Assembly (NCBI RefSeq): GCF_002056295.1
Contig: NZ_CP020100.1
Span: forward strand, 3,247,501-3,311,500
Length of the DNA: 64,000 nt
Direction of reading: 5' to 3'
Source: Halopseudomonas phragmitis
Lineage (GTDB): Bacteria > Pseudomonadota > Gammaproteobacteria > Pseudomonadales > Pseudomonadaceae
Part shown: piece after piece, positions 52,125 through 63,936 of the stretch
How positions within the stretch are numbered: the first letter of the stretch is position 1
Layout: each line of letters starts with the position of its first letter
The notes under the pieces: generated by a model
The model's input: only the letters and a program-made list of their open reading frames with translations
Told to the model about the DNA's origin: nothing
Database searches by the model: none
Made by a program: the position numbers and the translations under genes

Positions 52125-52973
52125 TCAGTGCTTTTCCAGTCGCAATGTCACCCGACGATTCTGCGCCCGCCCCTCGGCGCTACGATTGCTGGCCACTGGG
52201 AAGCTGTCACCGTGGAAGCGCAGGCTGAACTTCGATTCATCCACCCCGCGCTCGATCAGGTAGTTCTGCACAGCCAGCACTCGCTGACGGGACAGCTCAC
52301 GGTTATCCAGACGATTGCCGACGTTGTCCGAGTGCCCATCGAGCTGAATGCCCTTGATCTGATCATCGGCCTCGATATAGATCAGCACTGTATCAAGCAA
52401 TTGCCGTGCAGCATCATCCAGTTTGCTGCCACCCGTGGCAAAACTGACCACGCTGCGCGAAGCCTGATCGAAATTGATCGGCAGCAGGCCAGTAGCGCAT
52501 TGCTGAAAATCGTTCCAGGCCGCCTGATAACCGACGCTGGACACCACCACTCGCACCGGCTCGCTGCCGGCAAAGCTGCTGCGCTTAATGGTCGGATGCA
52601 GCCCTTCGGCCAGACCGGCCAGCATCAACCCGGCCTGCTGTTCAGGGGCGACCAGCGCCACCGGCCCGTCCTGAACCTGAGCCTGCCCCAGCAACCGGCT
52701 ACGGGTGCCCGGGCGCCAGAGCGGAGCCTCGTTGTAGAGCTGGGCCGGGCCCGGCTGCATCAGGTTGCTCCAGGGCTTCAACTCAAAGGTCGGCCGCTCG
52801 CCTGCACGGCGAACGAACACCGCCTCACCGTAACCGGTAACAGTCTGCGACAACCGACACTCGAACTGATCCCCCGCCACCGACCACTGCACATCTTCCA
52901 TGCGGGTCTGGAAGGTCAGTGCCTGCACCGGCAAGGTAATACTCAGCAAAATCCCCAGATAGACTCGCGCCAC
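52125..52973 (-). CDS. motY: Flagellar stator-ring protein MotY (OmpA C-terminal family)
   Basis: This 282-aa exported protein has a signal peptide, ARVYLGILLSITLPVQA. The N-terminal domain is beta-rich, and the C-terminal OmpA-like domain begins about residue 165 with the peptidoglycan-binding KGIQLDGHSDNVGNRLDNRE and LSRQRVLAVQNYL. MotY forms the T-ring that supports stators of polar flagella in Vibrio and Pseudomonas. The argG-motY neighbourhood is that of P. aeruginosa. GTG 52973 is preferred because GGAG lies 7 bases upstream; an extension to 53021 would start at TTG. Confidence 0.88.
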   Translation of the reverse strand: MARVYLGILLSITLPVQALTFQTRMEDVQWSVAGDQFECRLSQTVTGYGEAVFVRRAGERPTFELKPWSNLMQPGPAQLYNEAPLWRPGTRSRLLGQAQVQDGPVALVAPEQQAGLMLAGLAEGLHPTIKRSSFAGSEPVRVVVSSVGYQAAWNDFQQCATGLLPINFDQASRSVVSFATGGSKLDDAARQLLDTVLIYIEADDQIKGIQLDGHSDNVGNRLDNRELSRQRVLAVQNYLIERGVDESKFSLRFHGDSFPVASNRSAEGRAQNRRVTLRLEKH

Positions 52974-53047
52974 GCTTGGCTCCACAGGCTTTAGCAACTC
53001 TCTTGTGAAGAATCGGCGCAAAACCGGAAAACTTTAGGAAAGCCCCC

Positions 53048-53213
53048 TGGATTGCCACGGGCCTACGGCCCTCGCAATGACGAGGGTGAAGCAATCCACA
53101 CGCGGGTATGCCTACCCCACTAACGTCATTGCGAGCAGCGCAGCCGCGAAGCAATCCATGGGTGGGCGGCCTAGCCCCGTGGATTGCCACGGGCCTGCGG
53201 CCCTCGCAATGAC
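53048..53213. repeat. Three REP-like elements
   Basis: Copies are forward (53048-53082), inverted (53124-53158, with a diverged centre) and forward (53180-53213). They lie between motY and fadH, which are both on the minus strand. The consensus is TGGATTGCCACGGGCC followed by TGCGGCCCTCGCAATGACG. Confidence 0.85.
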
Positions 53214-53229
53214 GAGTTGTGGGGCTGAC

Positions 53230-55485
<2,256 letters not shown>

Positions 55486-56502
55486 ATGAAACTCGGCGAC
55501 CTGTCCGTCGGCTATCTCTACAGCCTGCAAGCCGTGCTACGCGGCCTGGGGCATGATCCGGCGCCGTTGTTCCAGCGGTTTCGAATCAGCGATGAACTGC
55601 TGGCCACACCTGGGGCGCGCATCAGCATTCCGCGCTTCATGCGTCTGGGCAACGCCGCGATTGGCCTGAGCCAGCGGGCCGATATCGGTTTGTTGATGGG
55701 TAGCCAGAGTCAGGCCAGCCATCTGGGGCTGCCTGGCGTAACCGCGCAGTGCGCCCCGGACCTGAATCGTGCATTCGAGACCCTGGTGCACTTCGAGCGG
55801 CTGACCAGCATGAACTACCGCGGCCATTCGAGCTTCGAGTCTCCGGCCTTGCGGTTCTATTCGATCAGCCCGTACAACGCCTTCAACCTGTTTGTGGTCG
55901 ACTCGGCACTGGCCTCCCGCGCACAACTGGCCCGGCAACTGAGTGGCGGCCAGGCCCGCCTGCGAGAAGTGCATATCGAGTTTCCCGCCCCGGCCTATGC
56001 CGAGCGCTATGAAGCGTTGTTCAACTGCCCGGTGCTGTTCGAGCAGGCGCATAACCAGTTGCTCTGGGAACCGGCAAGTCTGACGCAGCCACTGCTGCAC
56101 AACGCGCCGAGCACCTATGCCCAACTGCGCGCGCTGTGTGAGGCCCAGTTGCATGAGCAGACCCGGCACCGGCGCTTGCGCGAGCGGGTCGAGGAAATTC
56201 TTTCACCGCGCCTGCATAGTCAATTGCCGGGCATTACCGAGGTCGCCAGACAGTTGGGGTTGCCATCATGGACCCTGCGCCGACGCTTGCAGATTGAGGA
56301 TGGCACGCGGTTTCAGGACATTATCGATGAGACCCGACGGGATCTGGCTCTGAGTTATATCCGCGATACCGAACTGGCGCTGGGTGAAGTGGCGTTTCTG
56401 CTGGGCTTTTCGTCACCGGCAGCGTTTCAGCGCGCATTCAAGCGCTGGGCTGGACAGGCGCCGGGGCAGTTCAGACGGGAACAGCGGGTAGTGAGGGGGT
56501 AG
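55486..56502 (+). CDS. AraC-family transcriptional regulator (OruR/ArgR-like)
   Basis: This 338-aa regulator has an N-terminal Arabinose_bd-type domain (DUF of the OruR group) with IGLLMGSQSQASHLGLPGVT (split GLLMGSQSQ, HLGLPG). The C-terminal AraC helix-turn-helix pair includes TEVARQLGLPSWTLRRRLQ and LGEVAFLLGFSSPAAFQRAF, followed by KRWAGQAPGQFRR. It is divergent from fadH, so control of fatty-acid degradation is plausible. ATG 55486 has AGGAAT upstream; the frame is open 30 codons further. Confidence 0.92.
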   Translation: MKLGDLSVGYLYSLQAVLRGLGHDPAPLFQRFRISDELLATPGARISIPRFMRLGNAAIGLSQRADIGLLMGSQSQASHLGLPGVTAQCAPDLNRAFETLVHFERLTSMNYRGHSSFESPALRFYSISPYNAFNLFVVDSALASRAQLARQLSGGQARLREVHIEFPAPAYAERYEALFNCPVLFEQAHNQLLWEPASLTQPLLHNAPSTYAQLRALCEAQLHEQTRHRRLRERVEEILSPRLHSQLPGITEVARQLGLPSWTLRRRLQIEDGTRFQDIIDETRRDLALSYIRDTELALGEVAFLLGFSSPAAFQRAFKRWAGQAPGQFRREQRVVRG

Positions 56503-56540
56503 AACGCGGTTACAAAGGGAGAAGAACAGCCGAAGGGACA

Positions 56541-56621
56541 TTACATCTCTTCGGCATCTTCCACGGTTTCATCCCATTCCTGGGCACGTTGTTCCAGCAG
56601 TTCTTCCACGTAATCGTTCAT
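56541..56621 (-). CDS. 26-aa acidic small protein
   Basis: AGGAGAT stands about 5 bases before ATG 56621 on the minus strand. The product is MNDYVEELLEQRAQ-EWDETVEDAEEM, a single amphipathic helix rich in Glu. The frame and site are clean, but the ORF is short and I know no family. It is convergent with the AraC gene. Confidence 0.5.
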   Translation of the reverse strand: MNDYVEELLEQRAQEWDETVEDAEEM

Positions 56622-56660
56622 TGCTTATCTCCTGATTGTCATTCGAGTGGAACACAAGGG

Positions 56661-56794
56661 ACCTCTGAAAAACGTAGGCGAGGCAGGCAAGACAAGGCAA
56701 AAACAGCCGAAAAAGCGCAGTTTACGTGGTGTAAATGAGCATTTTGAGGCTGTTTTTAACGCAGCATTGCCAACGCAGGTAGTTTTTCAGAGGT
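56661..56794. repeat. 134-bp MITE-like palindromic element
   Basis: ACCTCTGAAAAAC (56661-56673) and GTTTTTCAGAGGT (56782-56794) form perfect terminal inverted repeats; with one mismatch they extend 3 bases outward (GGG/TCC). AAAAACAGCC (56699-56708) pairs with GGCTGTTTTT (56749-56758), and TTTAC-GTGGT-GTAAA forms the centre. It lies between the small ORF and the cob operon and codes for nothing visible. The sequence type is unlike the element at 51808 apart from the layout. Confidence 0.85.
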
Positions 56795-56900
56795 TCCATA
56801 GGTTCCTTGCCTGAAGTTAGGCGCCCTGTATGACAATGGGATGAAGATGAATGAGAAAAGTTCCGTTTTGCTAGTGTTTTTGGCAATAAAAACACGGCAA

Positions 56901-57635
56901 TTACAAGCTAATCGCTATTGAGCACCCCACCAGTACCGTCACCTCAACCAGTTCCACCAAGGCTCCGGCGGTGTCGCCTGTGGTGCCGCCCACACGTTTG
57001 AGCAGCAGCGCCCTGCCCCAGGCCAAAAGCAGCAAGGTCAACAGCAGCCCGAGCAATGCCAGCCAGCCAAGCAGCAGCATGGCCAACGCATGCAGGATCA
57101 GCAGTGCCGGCAGGCTGCGCCTTGGCAAATGTTGACTGAGGATATGCCCCAGGCCGCCAGGGCGCACGTAGGGGGTGGTCAACAGCAGCAACGGCAGACA
57201 CCAGCGGCCAAGCCAGGGCGCCAACAGCAGCACAGCCCAGGCCTCAGCGTCGATCAGGCTGATCAGTGCCGCCCACTTGAGCAGCAGGCACAGCACCAGG
57301 GTGATCACCCCAATGGGCCCGCAGGCCGGATCTTTCATGATCGCCAGGGTGCGTTCACGGTCGCCATAACCGCCTACCCAGGCATCAGCGCTGTCGGCCA
57401 GACCGTCCAGGTGCAGTCCGCCGCTGAGCCAGACCCAGAGCGCCAATAGCAACGCCCCCAGCAGCAACGGATTCAATCCGCCCAGCCCCCAGTACACAGC
57501 CGCCAGCAGCGCACCGATCAACAGCCCCACCAGCGGATACCAGAGCAGCGAACGGCCGTTTTCCTCGGCCGTGGGCAGGCCCGGCAGGCGAATCGGCAGC
57601 CGGGTCAGAAACTGCAGGGCGATCAGCAGGGGCAT
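56901..57635 (-). CDS. cobS: Adenosylcobinamide-GDP ribazoletransferase (cobalamin synthase)
   Basis: This 244-aa inner-membrane enzyme joins adenosylcobinamide-GDP with alpha-ribazole(-phosphate), the last step of cobalamin assembly. The family motif GGLHLDGLADSADAWVGG lies near residue 70, and RERTLAIMKDPACGPIGV follows. About seven hydrophobic spans are seen. It overlaps the phosphatase gene cobC by 13 bp. It is the last gene of the operon. Confidence 0.95.
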   Translation of the reverse strand: MPLLIALQFLTRLPIRLPGLPTAEENGRSLLWYPLVGLLIGALLAAVYWGLGGLNPLLLGALLLALWVWLSGGLHLDGLADSADAWVGGYGDRERTLAIMKDPACGPIGVITLVLCLLLKWAALISLIDAEAWAVLLLAPWLGRWCLPLLLLTTPYVRPGGLGHILSQHLPRRSLPALLILHALAMLLLGWLALLGLLLTLLLLAWGRALLLKRVGGTTGDTAGALVELVEVTVLVGCSIAISL

Positions 57636-58201
57636 TCGTACAGGACTCCGCCAGGCTCGCAGCGCAGACGGCTGAGCTGGGCATGTTCGACCTGAACCTG
57701 CAGCAGCGCCTGGGGCGCCAGACCACGAGCCTTGGCCAGCAGCAAGCGCATGACGCCGCCATGGGTGACCAGCAGCAGATGCTGACCACTGCGCTGCTGT
57801 TGCAGGCCGGCCAAGATGCTCAGTACCCGTGATTCGAAGTCAGCCAGGGGCTCGGCGCCTGGGGGTGTGAAAGTATAGGGGTCATCCCAGAACCGACCCA
57901 GAGCATCAGCCTCATCCTGCATCAGCTCGGCCGCACTGCGGCCTTCCCAATCACCGAAGTGCAATTCGCGAAAGGCCGGTTCCAGCACCAGCGGCCGATT
58001 CAGTTGACGCGCCAGTTCAAAGGCAAAATCTGCGCAACGGCGCAGCGGCGAGCTGATCACCGCATCCCAGTCAGCCCTGCCGCAGGTGGCAGTCTGCATT
58101 TGCTGCCAGCCAGCGGTCGTCAGGTTGTCGTCGATGCTGCCGCGAAACCCGCCACCCAGCTCAGTCTGGCCGTGACGCAACAGATCCAGGGTCAGAGTCA
58201 C
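57623..58201 (-). CDS. cobC: Alpha-ribazole phosphatase
   Basis: This 192-aa enzyme of the histidine phosphatase family removes the phosphate from the alpha-ribazole moiety. The phospho-His site is in [15 protein letters not shown], and [16 protein letters not shown] and [16 protein letters not shown] give the remaining active-site residues. It overlaps cobT by 4 bp and cobS by 13 bp. Confidence 0.92.
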   Translation of the reverse strand: MTLTLDLLRHGQTELGGGFRGSIDDNLTTAGWQQMQTATCGRADWDAVISSPLRRCADFAFELARQLNRPLVLEPAFRELHFGDWEGRSAAELMQDEADALGRFWDDPYTFTPPGAEPLADFESRVLSILAGLQQQRSGQHLLLVTHGGVMRLLLAKARGLAPQALLQVQVEHAQLSRLRCEPGGVLYECPC

Positions 58202-59253
58202 CTTGCCCCTCCGGAAATCGCCGCTTCGCTAAAGGTCGCCATCTGGTTGTGCAGTGCACAGGCTGCCCGCAGCAGAGGTACCGCCAGCGCCGCGCCACTA
58301 CCCTCGCCCAGGCGCATGCCCAGGCTCAGCAGCGGTTCGGCATCGAGCGCGGCGAGCACCGGACCATGCCCAGGTTCAGCCCCCTGATGACTGAACAGCA
58401 GCCAGTCCCGACAGGATGGGTTCATGCGGATCGCACACAAGGCCGCCACCGAACAGATGAATCCATCGACCAGAACCGGCACCCCAAACTGGCTGGCGGC
58501 AATAAAGGCGCCGACCAAAGCGGCAATTTCCAGCCCGCCAAGCCGGGTCAGGCAATCCAGCGGGGTACTGCAGGCCGGCAAATGCAGGGATAGCGCCTCG
58601 TTGACTATCCGCACCTTATTGGCAAGCCCCTGTGCGCCAAGCCCAGTGCCGGGGCCAACCAGCCGCTCAGCGGGCAGATCCAGCAAGGCGCAGGCCAGGG
58701 CACTGGCTGCGGTAGTGTTACCAATCCCCATTTCGCCACCGATGAACAGGTGCGCGCCCTCACCGGCCGCGCCCAGCAACACCTGTCGACCAGCCAGCAA
58801 CGCCTGCTCGCACTGGGCCTCTGTCATAGCCGGCTGACAGCGCAGGTTGGCTGTGCCGGGCGCGATCGCCAGATGGCGGACACCGGGCAAGGGGTCAATC
58901 GGTACAGCCAGGCCCAGATCGATCAGTTCGAAGCTGGCTCCCAGTTCACGGGCCAACACATTGATTGCCGCGCCACCGGCGACGAAATTGCGCAGCATCT
59001 CGCCGGTTACCGACTGAGGAAAAGCCGAGACGCCTTCGGCCACGACCCCATGATCGGCGGCAAAAATGCTGATCCAGACACGATCAACCGAGGGATTGGG
59101 CTGGCCCTGCAAGGTTGCCAGCTCGATTGCCAGGGTTTCCAGTCGCCCCAACGAACCAGGCGGTTTGGTCAACTGAGCCTGACGGCTGCGAGCCTGCTCG
59201 GCGACCGGTTCATGGGACCGGGCAGCTGATTGACTCCACCAGAGCGCACTCAT
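58198..59253 (-). CDS. cobT: Nicotinate-nucleotide--dimethylbenzimidazole phosphoribosyltransferase
   Basis: This 351-aa enzyme activates dimethylbenzimidazole to alpha-ribazole phosphate. The motif [17 protein letters not shown] is at the N-terminus. [19 protein letters not shown] is the central glycine-rich segment, and [17 protein letters not shown] contains the catalytic Glu. ATG 59253 overlaps the cobU stop by 4 bp; the frame is open 20 codons further. Confidence 0.95.
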   Translation of the reverse strand: MSALWWSQSAARSHEPVAEQARSRQAQLTKPPGSLGRLETLAIELATLQGQPNPSVDRVWISIFAADHGVVAEGVSAFPQSVTGEMLRNFVAGGAAINVLARELGASFELIDLGLAVPIDPLPGVRHLAIAPGTANLRCQPAMTEAQCEQALLAGRQVLLGAAGEGAHLFIGGEMGIGNTTAASALACALLDLPAERLVGPGTGLGAQGLANKVRIVNEALSLHLPACSTPLDCLTRLGGLEIAALVGAFIAASQFGVPVLVDGFICSVAALCAIRMNPSCRDWLLFSHQGAEPGHGPVLAALDAEPLLSLGMRLGEGSGAALAVPLLRAACALHNQMATFSEAAISGGAR

Positions 59254-59771
59254 GTTTGGCCTCCCTTGAGGATCATTGGCAACCCGGCCACGCAGAAACT
59301 GACCCGCTCGCAACGTTGCGCCAGGTCCTGATGCAGCCAGCCGGCTTCATCGACATAGCGCCGACTCAACTCGCCCAGCGGCACAATCCCCATCCCGGTT
59401 TCATTACTGACCAGAATCACTTGCCCTGGCAGTTCGCTCAGACACTCCAGCAGCGCCTGGCGCTCGTGCTGAAGGCGTTGCGGATCGCTATCGAGCAGCA
59501 GGTTGGTCAGCCACAGGGTCAGACAGTCAACCAGCAGGCAGCGCTGCGAATCGGCCTCACGGCGCAGCACCCGTGCCAGAGCCAGAGGTTCCTCAACCAG
59601 TCCCCAATCAGTCGGCCGGCGTTCACGGTGCTGACGAATGCGTGCGGCCATCTCGGCATCATGCGCCTGACTGGTGGCGATATAGGTCACCGCCAGCCCC
59701 GAGGCTTGGGCGCGCTGCTCGGCGAGCCGGCTTTTGCCAGACCTTGCGCCACCTAAAATCAATTCAATCAT
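59250..59771 (-). CDS. cobU: Adenosylcobinamide kinase / guanylyltransferase
   Basis: This 173-aa bifunctional enzyme phosphorylates adenosylcobinamide and transfers GMP to it. The P-loop is [14 protein letters not shown] at the N-terminus. The guanylylated His lies in [10 protein letters not shown] near residue 45, and [19 protein letters not shown] is the conserved mid segment. It overlaps cobQ by 4 bp on one side and cobT on the other. Confidence 0.95.
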   Translation of the reverse strand: MIELILGGARSGKSRLAEQRAQASGLAVTYIATSQAHDAEMAARIRQHRERRPTDWGLVEEPLALARVLRREADSQRCLLVDCLTLWLTNLLLDSDPQRLQHERQALLECLSELPGQVILVSNETGMGIVPLGELSRRYVDEAGWLHQDLAQRCERVSFCVAGLPMILKGGQT

Positions 59772-61225
59772 TGAGTTATACCGCAAAGCTTGAGCAATTT
59801 ATCTGTATCCAGATGCTGCTCGACCAAGTCCGCCAGGCGCTCAATATCACGTGCACGCAAGGCCGGATAATCCAGTGCCGCCGCCTGCTCCTGCCCGGCC
59901 CAGCGCAACAGCGCGGCACTGGCCTCTGGGTGTTCGAACAATCCATGCAGATAAGTGCCAGCAATCTGCCCGTCGTTACTCAGTGCACCATCGGCTTCGC
60001 CGCCGTCCAGCAGTGCAAATGGCTGGGCCAATGCCTTGCCATGGCTGCGTCCGGCGTGGATTTCATAGCCCTGAACCTCGGCCCGCTCCAGGCACAAGCG
60101 ACCACGCACTCGGGTCAGGCGCTTCTCGGCTTCCAGCCGGGTACTGAAGTCCAGTACGCCCAGCCCGGCACTCGAACCAGCCTCGCCCTCCAGCCCCAAC
60201 GGGTCATCCACCCACTCACCGAGCATCTGAAAGCCACCGCAGACCCCCAGCAACTTGCCGCCATAGCGCAGGTGGCGACGAATATCGGCATCCCAGCCCT
60301 GTTGTTCGAGAAACGCCAGATCACTGCGTACGCTCTTGGAACCAGGCAGAATGATCAAATCCGCTGGCGGCAATGACTGACCCGGACCAACGAATTGCAA
60401 ATCGACCTGCGGATGCAGGCGCAGCGGATCAAAGTCGGTATGGTTGCTGATGCGCGGCAGCACCGGCACCACTATCTTCAAGGCATCCCCATGCTTGTCT
60501 GGCTGACGGGCATTGACCGCATCTTCCGCCTCGATATGCAGGTCATGCAGATAGGGTAATACGCCGAGTACCGGCTTGCCGGTGTGTTGCTCGAGCCAGT
60601 CCAGCCCTGGTTGCAGCAAGGCGATGTCACCGCGGAACCGGTTGATGACAAAGCCCTTGATCCGCGCCTGCTCACTGGCCGACAACAAGGCCAGGGTGCC
60701 GACCAGATGGGCGAAGACGCCGCCCTTGTCGATATCGGCAATCAGGATCACCGGGCAGTCGACCGCCTCGGCAAAGCCCATGTTGGCGATATCGCCGGCG
60801 CGCAGATTGATTTCCGCCGGCGAGCCGGCGCCTTCGACCAGCACGGTCTGATACTGCTGGCGCAGCCGCTGATGCGAGGCCAGCACCGCCTCCAGGGCGA
60901 TGGGTTTGTAAGCGTGATAGGCCACGGCATCCATGCTGCCCACCGGGTGGCCATGAATGATCACCTGAGCGCCAATATCGGTATTGGGCTTGAGCAGCAC
61001 CGGGTTCATGTCAGTGTGCGGCTCCAGTCCGGCGGCTTCGGCCTGCACCGCCTGGGCACGGCCAATCTCGCCGCCGTCGATGGTCACCGCTGCGTTCAGC
61101 GCCATGTTCTGCGGCTTGAACGGGGCCACGGCAACCCCCTGGCGTGTGAGCCAGCGGCACAGCGCGGTGACCAAGGTGCTTTTGCCGGCATCCGAGGTGG
61201 TGCCCTGGATCATCAAGGTGGTCAT
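59768..61225 (-). CDS. cobQ: Adenosylcobyric acid synthase (glutamine-hydrolysing)
   Basis: This 485-aa enzyme amidates four carboxylates of the corrin ring. The N-terminal dethiobiotin-synthetase-like ATPase has [20 protein letters not shown] and [14 protein letters not shown]. The C-terminal class I glutaminase has the nucleophile Cys in [14 protein letters not shown] and the His in [13 protein letters not shown]. It overlaps cobD by 4 bp. Confidence 0.96.
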   Translation of the reverse strand: MTTLMIQGTTSDAGKSTLVTALCRWLTRQGVAVAPFKPQNMALNAAVTIDGGEIGRAQAVQAEAAGLEPHTDMNPVLLKPNTDIGAQVIIHGHPVGSMDAVAYHAYKPIALEAVLASHQRLRQQYQTVLVEGAGSPAEINLRAGDIANMGFAEAVDCPVILIADIDKGGVFAHLVGTLALLSASEQARIKGFVINRFRGDIALLQPGLDWLEQHTGKPVLGVLPYLHDLHIEAEDAVNARQPDKHGDALKIVVPVLPRISNHTDFDPLRLHPQVDLQFVGPGQSLPPADLIILPGSKSVRSDLAFLEQQGWDADIRRHLRYGGKLLGVCGGFQMLGEWVDDPLGLEGEAGSSAGLGVLDFSTRLEAEKRLTRVRGRLCLERAEVQGYEIHAGRSHGKALAQPFALLDGGEADGALSNDGQIAGTYLHGLFEHPEASAALLRWAGQEQAAALDYPALRARDIERLADLVEQHLDTDKLLKLCGITQ

Positions 61226-62244
61226 AACGCAGATTCCTCCTGAATCAACTGCGGTGCCGGCAGAGCTAGCCCTTGCAAGGCCTGCTCCAGCCGGCTCCAG
61301 CCCATTTCATTGCCGGGCAGGCCGATGCGCAGCGCTACCGGCTGACTGAACAGCCGGGTCAGAATACCTTGCCCGGCCAATGCCTGATGCAAGTCTGCGG
61401 CATCCGTGCGGCAAACCCACTGAAACAGTGCGCAACCACCGTCCGGCGTCAGGCCGCAGGCACTCAGCAACTGCTGCAAACGCTGGCCTTCACGCTGTAG
61501 CCGCCAGCGCCAGACCTGTTGGGTATCGCGCTCGGCCAGCACCTGCTGGGCAACAAAGCGTGCCGGACCATTCACCGTCCAAGGGCCCAGACGCTGGTTC
61601 AGACGCGCCAGCAGCGCGGTGTCGGACAGCACAAAGCCCAGGCGGGCACCGGCCAGGGCGAAGAACTTGCCCAGTGAACGCAATACGATCAGCCCCGGCC
61701 GTTCGCTATAGGGCGCCAGACTGTACTCGGGTTGCAGATCGGCAAAGGCCTCGTCGACCACCAGCCAGCCACCGCGCACGGCCAGCTCGGCCTGCCAGGC
61801 CAGCAGGATTGCAGGGGCCAGCAGGCGACCGGTAGGGTTGTTCGGGTTGACCAGCACCAGCACATCGCAATCATCCAGCGGCGGCAGGCCCTGCTCCCGT
61901 TCATCCCAGACCTGTACCTGATGCCCGGCCTGACGCCAGGCTTGGGCATGCTCGGCATAGCAGGGCCCGAGTACCCGCACCCGACAGGCCGGACGCAGGC
62001 TCGGCAAGGCCTGAATCGCCGCCTGCGAACCGGCTACCGGCAGCAGCGCAGGGGCTCGGTAGTAGTCACGGGCGATCGCCTCCAGGCCGTCATCCGGCTC
62101 CGGTAACCGACTCCAGCAACTGACCGGCACCGCCGGCAGCGGCCAGACCCAGGGCGCCAGCCCGGTGGACAGGTCCAACCAAGCGTCCAGAGCGATGCCG
62201 TATTGCCGTGCGGCCCGGCGCAGCCGCCCACCGTGCTCAAGCAT
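61222..62244 (-). CDS. cobD: Threonine-phosphate decarboxylase
   Basis: This 340-aa PLP enzyme makes aminopropanol phosphate, the linker of the nucleotide loop. The PLP-Lys motif is [18 protein letters not shown], and [12 protein letters not shown] and [11 protein letters not shown] are the preceding cofactor residues. In Pseudomonas this gene is often called cobC; I use the Salmonella name. It overlaps cbiB by 8 bp and cobQ by 4 bp. Confidence 0.92.
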   Translation of the reverse strand: MLEHGGRLRRAARQYGIALDAWLDLSTGLAPWVWPLPAVPVSCWSRLPEPDDGLEAIARDYYRAPALLPVAGSQAAIQALPSLRPACRVRVLGPCYAEHAQAWRQAGHQVQVWDEREQGLPPLDDCDVLVLVNPNNPTGRLLAPAILLAWQAELAVRGGWLVVDEAFADLQPEYSLAPYSERPGLIVLRSLGKFFALAGARLGFVLSDTALLARLNQRLGPWTVNGPARFVAQQVLAERDTQQVWRWRLQREGQRLQQLLSACGLTPDGGCALFQWVCRTDAADLHQALAGQGILTRLFSQPVALRIGLPGNEMGWSRLEQALQGLALPAPQLIQEESAL

Positions 62245-63145
62245 AAGTCAGCCCCCAGACAATCAGGGCCAGCAACAACCACAGCGCCACACCCTGACGC
62301 ACCAGCCACACGGCGCGGCCAATATCTGCGGCCATCGGTGGCCCGCCGGCGCCCAGCATGGGTTTGCCTTGCCATTGGCCGTGATAGCAGCCTCCGCCGC
62401 CCAGTTGCAGATTCAGCGCCCCGGCCCCGGCGGCCATGACCGGGCCAGCGTTGGGGCTGTCCCAGTGCGGCGCCTGGCGGCGCCAGCAGGCAAGCGCCTG
62501 ACGGGTACACCCACAGAGTGCATAGGTCAGGGCCACCAGCCGCGCCGGCAGGTAGTTCAATACATCATCCAGGCGCGCCGCCGCCCAGCCAAACTGCCGG
62601 TAGCGCTGGTTGCGGTAGCCCCACATGGCATCCAGGGTATTGGCCAGGCGGTAGAGCACTACCCCCGGCGCGCCGAGCAGGGCAAACCAGAACAGCGCGG
62701 CGAATACCGCATCGCTGCCGTTTTCCAACACCGACTCGGTGGCCGCCCGGGCCACACCTTCGGCATCCAGTGCCGAGGTGTCGCGGCTGACGATATAGCC
62801 CACCCGCTCGCGGGCCAGCGGCAGATCGCCCGCAGCCAGTGCCTGGGCGATCGGCAGGGCATGTTCGCTGAGGCTGCGCAAACCAACCGCCAGATACAAC
62901 GCCAGCACCGCCACCAGCCAGCCGATCCAGGGCAAGGCGGCCAGCGCGGCGGTCAGCAAGGTCAAGGGCACGACTGCCAGCAGCCAGGCCAGCACGCCGT
63001 GCCAGCGGCTGGCGGCAGGCCGGTTCAGCCATTGCTCAAGCCGCTTGGCCAGCCGGCCAAAACCGACCAGCGGATGCCAGCGTTTCGGCTCACCCAGGAG
63101 GTGGTCGAGCAGCACCCCGGCCAGCAGCAGCGGCGCCAGGCCCAT
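62237..63145 (-). CDS. cbiB: Adenosylcobinamide-phosphate synthase
   Basis: This 302-aa inner-membrane enzyme attaches aminopropanol (phosphate) to cobyric acid. Family motifs include [19 protein letters not shown] at the N-terminus, [20 protein letters not shown] near residue 115, and [19 protein letters not shown]. Its start overlaps the stop of the BtuF-like gene by one base. The Pseudomonas name for it is cobD. Confidence 0.93.
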   Translation of the reverse strand: MGLAPLLLAGVLLDHLLGEPKRWHPLVGFGRLAKRLEQWLNRPAASRWHGVLAWLLAVVPLTLLTAALAALPWIGWLVAVLALYLAVGLRSLSEHALPIAQALAAGDLPLARERVGYIVSRDTSALDAEGVARAATESVLENGSDAVFAALFWFALLGAPGVVLYRLANTLDAMWGYRNQRYRQFGWAAARLDDVLNYLPARLVALTYALCGCTRQALACWRRQAPHWDSPNAGPVMAAGAGALNLQLGGGGCYHGQWQGKPMLGAGGPPMAADIGRAVWLVRQGVALWLLLALIVWGLTYA

Positions 63146-63936
63146 CAGCGCTGGCTCCAGTCCCGGATCAGGCCATGCAATTGCGCCAGGCCGATGGTCA
63201 GCGCGGAGATGCCCGGCTGCAGGATATCCGGCGACTTGATCTCGAACAGCTGCCCGTCACGAACCGCCGGCACGGTCTCCCAGCCGGGCCGCGCAACCAC
63301 CTGCTCGGGGCGGAAACGCTTGCCGCACCAGGAGCCGACAATGATCTGCGGGGCACGGCGTACCACGTCCTGCGGGTCGGTGATGTAACGCTGGCGGGCT
63401 CGCGGGAACTGGCTGAGTTCGGCAAAGCAGTCCTGGCCACCGGCAATCTCGATCAGCTCACTGACCCAGCGGATGCCACTGATCAGCGGCTCATTCCACT
63501 CCTCGAAGTATACCCGGGGGCGAGCCGGCAGTGACGCCGCCTGGGTCTGGACCTGCTCCAACCCCTGCCGCAACTCGGCCACCAGTTGCTCGGCGTGGGC
63601 ATTGGCGTGCACCAGCGCACCCAGGGTCTCGATCATGCGGAAAATGCCAGCGATATCGCGCTGGTTGAACAGGTGCACCTCCAACCCTTCACGCGCCAAC
63701 TCGGCGGCGATATCGGCCTGCAAATCGCAATAGCCGATCACCAGATCCGGCTTGAGTTCGAGGATTTTCTCGGTCTTGGCGCTGGTGAAGGCCGACACCT
63801 TGGGCTTTTCCTTGCGTGCCTGCGGCGGGTGCACGGTAAAGCCGGAAATGCCGGCGATACGCTCCTGCGCGCCGAGACGATAAAGCACTTCGGTGGTTTC
63901 GGTAGACAGGCAGACGATGCGTTGCGGACCCTTCAT
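63145..63936 (-). CDS. Cobalamin-binding protein, BtuF-like
   Basis: This 263-aa protein has the periplasmic-binding (class III) fold of vitamin B12 binding proteins: [35 protein letters not shown], and [20 protein letters not shown] near the end. Unlike BtuF it has no signal peptide, so it may stay in the cytosol and handle corrinoids there. It sits inside the cob operon, with a one-base overlap to cbiB and ATGA overlap with the upstream gene. A role in holding or delivering a corrinoid is inferred. Confidence 0.8.
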   Translation of the reverse strand: MKGPQRIVCLSTETTEVLYRLGAQERIAGISGFTVHPPQARKEKPKVSAFTSAKTEKILELKPDLVIGYCDLQADIAAELAREGLEVHLFNQRDIAGIFRMIETLGALVHANAHAEQLVAELRQGLEQVQTQAASLPARPRVYFEEWNEPLISGIRWVSELIEIAGGQDCFAELSQFPRARQRYITDPQDVVRRAPQIIVGSWCGKRFRPEQVVARPGWETVPAVRDGQLFEIKSPDILQPGISALTIGLAQLHGLIRDWSQR

